Shown: piece after piece, positions 60,920 to 64,000 of the stretch
How positions within the stretch are numbered: position 1 is the first letter of the stretch
How the letters are laid out: the number at the start of each line of letters is the position of its first letter
Assembly: GCA_027062365.1 (NCBI GenBank)
Contig: JAMOTK010000044.1
Coordinates: 53,025 to 117,024 of the forward strand
Reading direction: 5' to 3'
Source: Sulfurovum sp.
Lineage (GTDB): Bacteria > Campylobacterota > Campylobacteria > Campylobacterales > Sulfurovaceae
DNA: 64,000 bases
Made by a program: the position numbers and the translations under genes
The notes under the pieces: generated by a model
Seen by the model: only the letters and a program-made list of their open reading frames with translations
What the model was told of the DNA's origin: nothing
Database searches by the model: none

Positions 60920-61877
60920 CTAACAACCCCATTTCTTTTATCTTATTTAACACTTTATCAATACTCTCTTCCAAAGGAAAAGACGCTATCGTAAATCCAG
61001 CGGCTATCTTGTGTCCACCACCACCAAAGGCAATAGCAACAGAGGAGATGTCTATCTTTTTACTTCGTAAAGAGATACGGATTCCATCTTCTAATTCCAT
61101 AGCAAACACTGCTATTTGTACGGTTTGTAAAGAACGTCCATAATCAACCATCCCCTCCATATCTGATACCATCGCTCCAGAAGACAAGATATCTTCTTTT
61201 GATGCAGACAATACAGATATTTGTGCTTCTTCGTACAAAGTAAGAGAAGCCAATACCCTTTGCAATATACGCAAAGATGCCAAAGAGCGTCTTTGCGTAA
61301 AATGGTAGGCTATTTCATTGGGGTTAGCACCTTTATCTACCAATATTTTGGCAATACTAAATACTTCATCATTTACCAAATTTGTAGTAAAATACAGTGT
61401 ATCAGAAAAAAGTGCTGTATAAAAACATGTGGCTACCTTTTCTGATATATCATACATAGTCTCAAACAATTGATAGGCAACTTGTGAAGCTGAAGCATAC
61501 CCATCTAATACAACATTGATACTACCATACATCGTATTACTCTTATGATGGTCAATATTGAGTATATCTCTTCCTGTTACATCAAACCCAAGCCTATTCA
61601 CGCTTCCACAATCACAAGAGATAATCAAGCTATCCCGATATTCCATCTTATGCTTTATTTTCTCATAATAAGGTAAAAAATCCAAATACCTAGGTAAATC
61701 TTTTGAAGCATTCACTACCTCAACCTTTTTACCTTTTTCTTTGATAAGTAATGCATAAATACCCAATGCCGTACCCAAAGTATCCCCATCAGGATTGATA
61801 TGAGTCAAAATAGTAATGCTCTGTGCTTGAGCAATCTTCTCTTTCACTTCCTCAAAAGGAAATAGTATATTATTCAT
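60909..61877 (-). CDS. DHH-family phosphoesterase (NrnA-like)
   Basis: 322 residues. The N-terminal DHH domain has ITLTHINPDGDTLGTALGIY (about residues 22-41, DGD metal ligands) and DILNIDHHKSNTMYG (about 123-137, DHH). The C-terminal DHHA1 domain ends with AIAFGGGGHKIAAGFTI (about 284-300, the GGGGHxxAAG substrate loop). NrnA members degrade short RNA (nanoRNA), pAp and cyclic dinucleotide products; the precise substrate here is not known. First gene of a unit with the M23 peptidase. Confidence 0.9.
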   Translation of the reverse strand: MNNILFPFEEVKEKIAQAQSITILTHINPDGDTLGTALGIYALLIKEKGKKVEVVNASKDLPRYLDFLPYYEKIKHKMEYRDSLIISCDCGSVNRLGFDVTGRDILNIDHHKSNTMYGSINVVLDGYASASQVAYQLFETMYDISEKVATCFYTALFSDTLYFTTNLVNDEVFSIAKILVDKGANPNEIAYHFTQRRSLASLRILQRVLASLTLYEEAQISVLSASKEDILSSGAMVSDMEGMVDYGRSLQTVQIAVFAMELEDGIRISLRSKKIDISSVAIAFGGGGHKIAAGFTIASFPLEESIDKVLNKIKEMGLLDGI

Positions 61878-61948
61878 AGTTACCTCTTTTGTAATCCGTA
61901 CTATAGCCTAATTGGATTAATATTTTATTACAAATAGATATTTTATAC

Positions 61949-62767
61949 CTATTCTACTTTCATAGACAAATCAATCCACCTAGACTGATGGATAATAGAC
62001 CCTGAAGAGATAGCATCTACCCCCGTTTTGGCAAGTGCTTTTATAGTATCAAGCGTCACATTCCCACTGGCTTCAAGCAAAATATGAGGATAATGCTCAT
62101 CACGAAATACCACCACTTCACGCGTCATCTCTAAACTCATATTGTCACACATCACAATATCAGCCCCTGCCATCATCGCTCTTTTGACCATCGCCATATC
62201 TTCACATTCTATCTCTACCTTAGAAGTAAAAGGGATTTTTTGCCGTACTTCTTGTATAAAACTTGCCAAGTCATCAATGGTCTTCAAATGCGTATCTTTG
62301 AGCATCAAACAATCATCAAGCCCCATTCTATGGTTAATCCCCCCACCACAACGCACAGCATATTTCTCAAACACCCTCAAAAGTGGTCGCGTCTTACGCG
62401 TATCCAAAAGCTTCACACCAGTATCTTTGATAGCCTCCACATACGAAGCCGTAAGCGTAGCAATAGACGAAGCATGAAGCACAATATCCAAAATAGAACG
62501 CTCCAAAGACAAAATCATCTTAGAATCCCCAGAGATATACAAAAGCTTCTCTCCACAGACAAAACTCTGCCCATCTTCAACTTCCCACTGCACTTCCAAA
62601 TCATACATCTTGGCAAAGACTTCTATATACTCTCGCCCAGCAAACACACCGTCACTCTTGGCGATAATATAAGCACGAATAGGCTTAGCATACGAAATCC
62701 GAGAAAACAAATCCCCACGCCCCACATCTTCTGCGATTAAATCTTTTATGAATTGTTCTTTTTGCAT
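61949..62767 (-). CDS. nadC: Nicotinate-nucleotide pyrophosphorylase (quinolinate phosphoribosyltransferase)
   Basis: Converts quinolinate plus PRPP to nicotinate mononucleotide in NAD synthesis. 272 residues: EDVGRGDLFSR (about residues 13-23), KLLDTRKTRPLLRVFEKYAV (about 119-138, substrate contacts), GGGINHRMGLDDCLMLKDTH (split: CGGGINHRMGL about 140-150), EIECEDM (about 195-201) and EASGNVTLDTI. Length standard. It has a normal ribosome-binding site and stands alone, divergent from rsmE. Confidence 0.95.
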   Translation of the reverse strand: MQKEQFIKDLIAEDVGRGDLFSRISYAKPIRAYIIAKSDGVFAGREYIEVFAKMYDLEVQWEVEDGQSFVCGEKLLYISGDSKMILSLERSILDIVLHASSIATLTASYVEAIKDTGVKLLDTRKTRPLLRVFEKYAVRCGGGINHRMGLDDCLMLKDTHLKTIDDLASFIQEVRQKIPFTSKVEIECEDMAMVKRAMMAGADIVMCDNMSLEMTREVVVFRDEHYPHILLEASGNVTLDTIKALAKTGVDAISSGSIIHQSRWIDLSMKVE

Positions 62768-62886
62768 TTTTTTCCTTTAGGGTCATAAGTGTGTTAATAT
62801 CAGTTTCTTAATAGTTTGAATTATAGCACTATTTCTTGTATATTATAGTAATCTACCCCATCAAGTCACCTCTAATCAAACTGTGT

Positions 62887-62892
62887 TATAAT
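62887..62892 (+). promoter_or_regulatory. Extended -10 promoter of rsmE
   Basis: TATAAT preceded by TGT (TGn extension), 36 bp upstream of the rsmE ATG, in the 160-bp nadC-rsmE divergent region. The rest of that region shows no other structure. Confidence 0.5.
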
Positions 62893-62927
62893 CATTTTTA
62901 TTATAGGGTTATCAAGAGGAATAAACA

Positions 62928-63623
62928 ATGAACTGTATTTTATTACCCCAAAATGCCAAAAGCATTCGCGACGAACAGCAAATCATGCACATCAAAGAGA
63001 TACTCAAATCCAAAGTAGGCGATACTTTGACCATCGCTGAGATTAATGGCAATATAGGCAAGGCTACGATTAGCGAAATTAATAACGATGAAATACTTCT
63101 TAGCAATATTACACTAGACAAAAAACCACCAAAAAAACTTGATTTAACTGTCATTCTTGCTTTGCCTCGCCCAAAAGTGCTACGAAGATTAATTATGGAT
63201 ATGACATCTCTTGGTATTAATAAACTCATTATTGTCAATAGTTACAAAAGTGAAAAAAGTTATTGGCAAAGCCCACTACTAAAGCGTATAGATGAGTTTA
63301 TTTTTGAAGGCTTACAACAAGCCATAGATACAGTACCACCAATCATTGAATTTAAAAAACGATTTAAACCCTTTGTTGAAGATGATTTTCCTCTCCTATT
63401 AGGTAAGTCAGTCATTGCCCACCCCTATGCGTCACAATCATGGAAAACCTATCTTGATAATACAGACACAATGCCAAAAATACTCTGTATCGGAGCAGAA
63501 GGTGGTTGGATAGACTATGAAGTGGATTTACTTTGTAATCATGGCTGTGAATCAGTTAGTTTAGGAGAGAGAATTTTACGAACAGAAGCTGTGGTGAATG
63601 TGTTGCTTGGGGGGTGGGTGTAG
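62928..63623 (+). CDS. rsmE: 16S rRNA (uracil-1498-N3)-methyltransferase
   Basis: Methylates U1498 of 16S rRNA. 231 residues, SPOUT knot fold. The N-terminal PUA-like part includes HIKEILKSKVGDTLTI (about residues 20-35). The knot is VILALPRPKVLRRLIMDMTSLG (split: LALPRPKVLRRL about 82-93) and CIGAEGGWIDYEVDL (about 190-204), ending SLGERILRTEAVVNVLLG. All catalytic-knot motifs are present. ATG preceded by AAGAGGAATAAAC. Confidence 0.93.
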   Translation: MNCILLPQNAKSIRDEQQIMHIKEILKSKVGDTLTIAEINGNIGKATISEINNDEILLSNITLDKKPPKKLDLTVILALPRPKVLRRLIMDMTSLGINKLIIVNSYKSEKSYWQSPLLKRIDEFIFEGLQQAIDTVPPIIEFKKRFKPFVEDDFPLLLGKSVIAHPYASQSWKTYLDNTDTMPKILCIGAEGGWIDYEVDLLCNHGCESVSLGERILRTEAVVNVLLGGWV

Positions 63624-63654
63624 ATGTGAGGGGCTGTAAATAACACTAAAAAAC

Positions 63655-63909
63655 TCACTTCCTCACCACCACCTTCATATCCTCATACCTAAAGATAGTG
63701 TCTGTTATCCTCTCAATACACTTCCCTAACTCTAAGTCTATTCTCTTGTCTACTTGTAGATACAGTGTTTTACGCATAATAAAGTCTTCTTTCTCTTCTA
63801 AAGGCTGTTTCTTATCCAAGTATTCCCAAACGCTTTTAGGACTATAATTTAACTTTGCATAGATAGGAGATAAATGGTTCCTTCTAAAAAACTGTGGGTA
63901 ACTCTCCAC
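63655..63909 (-). CDS. Short conserved-looking fragment downstream of an in-frame stop
   Basis: 84 codons from a GTG (63907-63909), with SPIYAKLNYSPKSVWEYL (about residues 14-31) and a C-terminal IERITDTIFRYEDMKVVV. The frame continues upstream to the window edge except for a TAG directly before the GTG (63910-63912). Either this is a separate gene coupled to the upstream one (GGGAAG lies 5 bp before the GTG), or the two are halves of a gene with a nonsense codon. No family recognised. Confidence 0.45.
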   Translation of the reverse strand: MESYPQFFRRNHLSPIYAKLNYSPKSVWEYLDKKQPLEEKEDFIMRKTLYLQVDKRIDLELGKCIERITDTIFRYEDMKVVVRK

Positions 63910-64000
63910 CTAAACTTCCCTAAACCTATGATTTACCAAAGAGAAATCCAACTTTCCAGTGAGTAAATAGACGATAATCTTGTAATTCTTAAAAGTTTTG
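63910..64000 (-). CDS. 3' end of an unidentified open reading frame at the window edge
   Basis: About 29 codons on the minus strand, reading TFKNYKIIVYLLTGKLDFSL and ending in TAG, in the same frame as the following 84-codon fragment. The 5' part lies outside the window. Too short to assign. Confidence 0.4.
   Translation of the reverse strand, partial: KTFKNYKIIVYLLTGKLDFSLVNHRFREV

Overview
The window looks like a chromosomal segment of a low-GC Campylobacterota (Epsilonproteobacteria) bacterium, probably close to the Sulfurovum/Sulfurimonas group. The evidence is the gene order: atpF'-atpF-atpH-atpA-atpG-atpD-atpC running straight into tolQ-tolR-tolA-tolB-pal, rplU-rpmA-obgE-proB-fmt-birA-parA-parB upstream of the atp genes, lpxC-tsaB-thrB-ylxR-infB-rbfA-rimP-ribD-menG-xseA, a long-form TrmB, and a ProB without a PUA domain. 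No species was assigned by search. Most genes lie on the minus strand and are packed with 4-20 bp overlaps.

Layout. 1-2.5 kb: trmB (cut by the window edge), an RluD-type pseudouridine synthase and a small exported SH3-like protein. 2.5-5.8 kb: an AT-rich restriction-modification (R-M) cassette with a PLD-type (NgoFVII-like) nuclease and two C5-cytosine methyltransferases. 5.9-13.6 kb: TtcA-like protein, mtnN, fabD, an exported superoxide reductase, a membrane-anchored Mrr-like nuclease, a DEAD-box helicase, slyD, proA and proC. 13.6-26.6 kb: L,D-transpeptidase, cpoB, the tol-pal genes and the F1Fo ATP synthase genes. This operon is broken between tolA and tolR by an oppositely oriented second R-M pair (C5-methyltransferase plus BglII-like nuclease). 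26.6-37.9 kb: parAB, birA, fmt, proB, obgE, L27, L21, ridA, a ThiF-like protein, a nitrilase-like protein lacking the usual cysteine, xseB, metX and metY.

37.9-46.5 kb is the accessory stretch. It holds an Rpn-type PD-(D/E)XK gene bracketed by a 60-bp duplication, a three-gene unit (HlyD-like protein, molybdopterin oxidoreductase, NlpC/P60 lipoprotein), a large uncharacterised membrane protein, and a graveyard of fused gene fragments. One of these fragments is interrupted by a 152-bp element with 15-bp terminal inverted repeats and an 8-bp target duplication (MITE-like). A CAT-anticodon tRNA closes this stretch.

46.5-64 kb: groESL, a PAS-GGDEF-EAL protein, xseA, menG, ribD, the infB translation cluster, thrB, tsaB, lpxC, an M23 peptidase, a DHH phosphoesterase, nadC, rsmE and a possibly broken gene at the right edge. 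The main themes are core metabolism and envelope maintenance in conserved operons, with three DNA restriction loci and mobile-element scars placed between them. No CRISPR array and no intact transposase of a classical IS family were seen.
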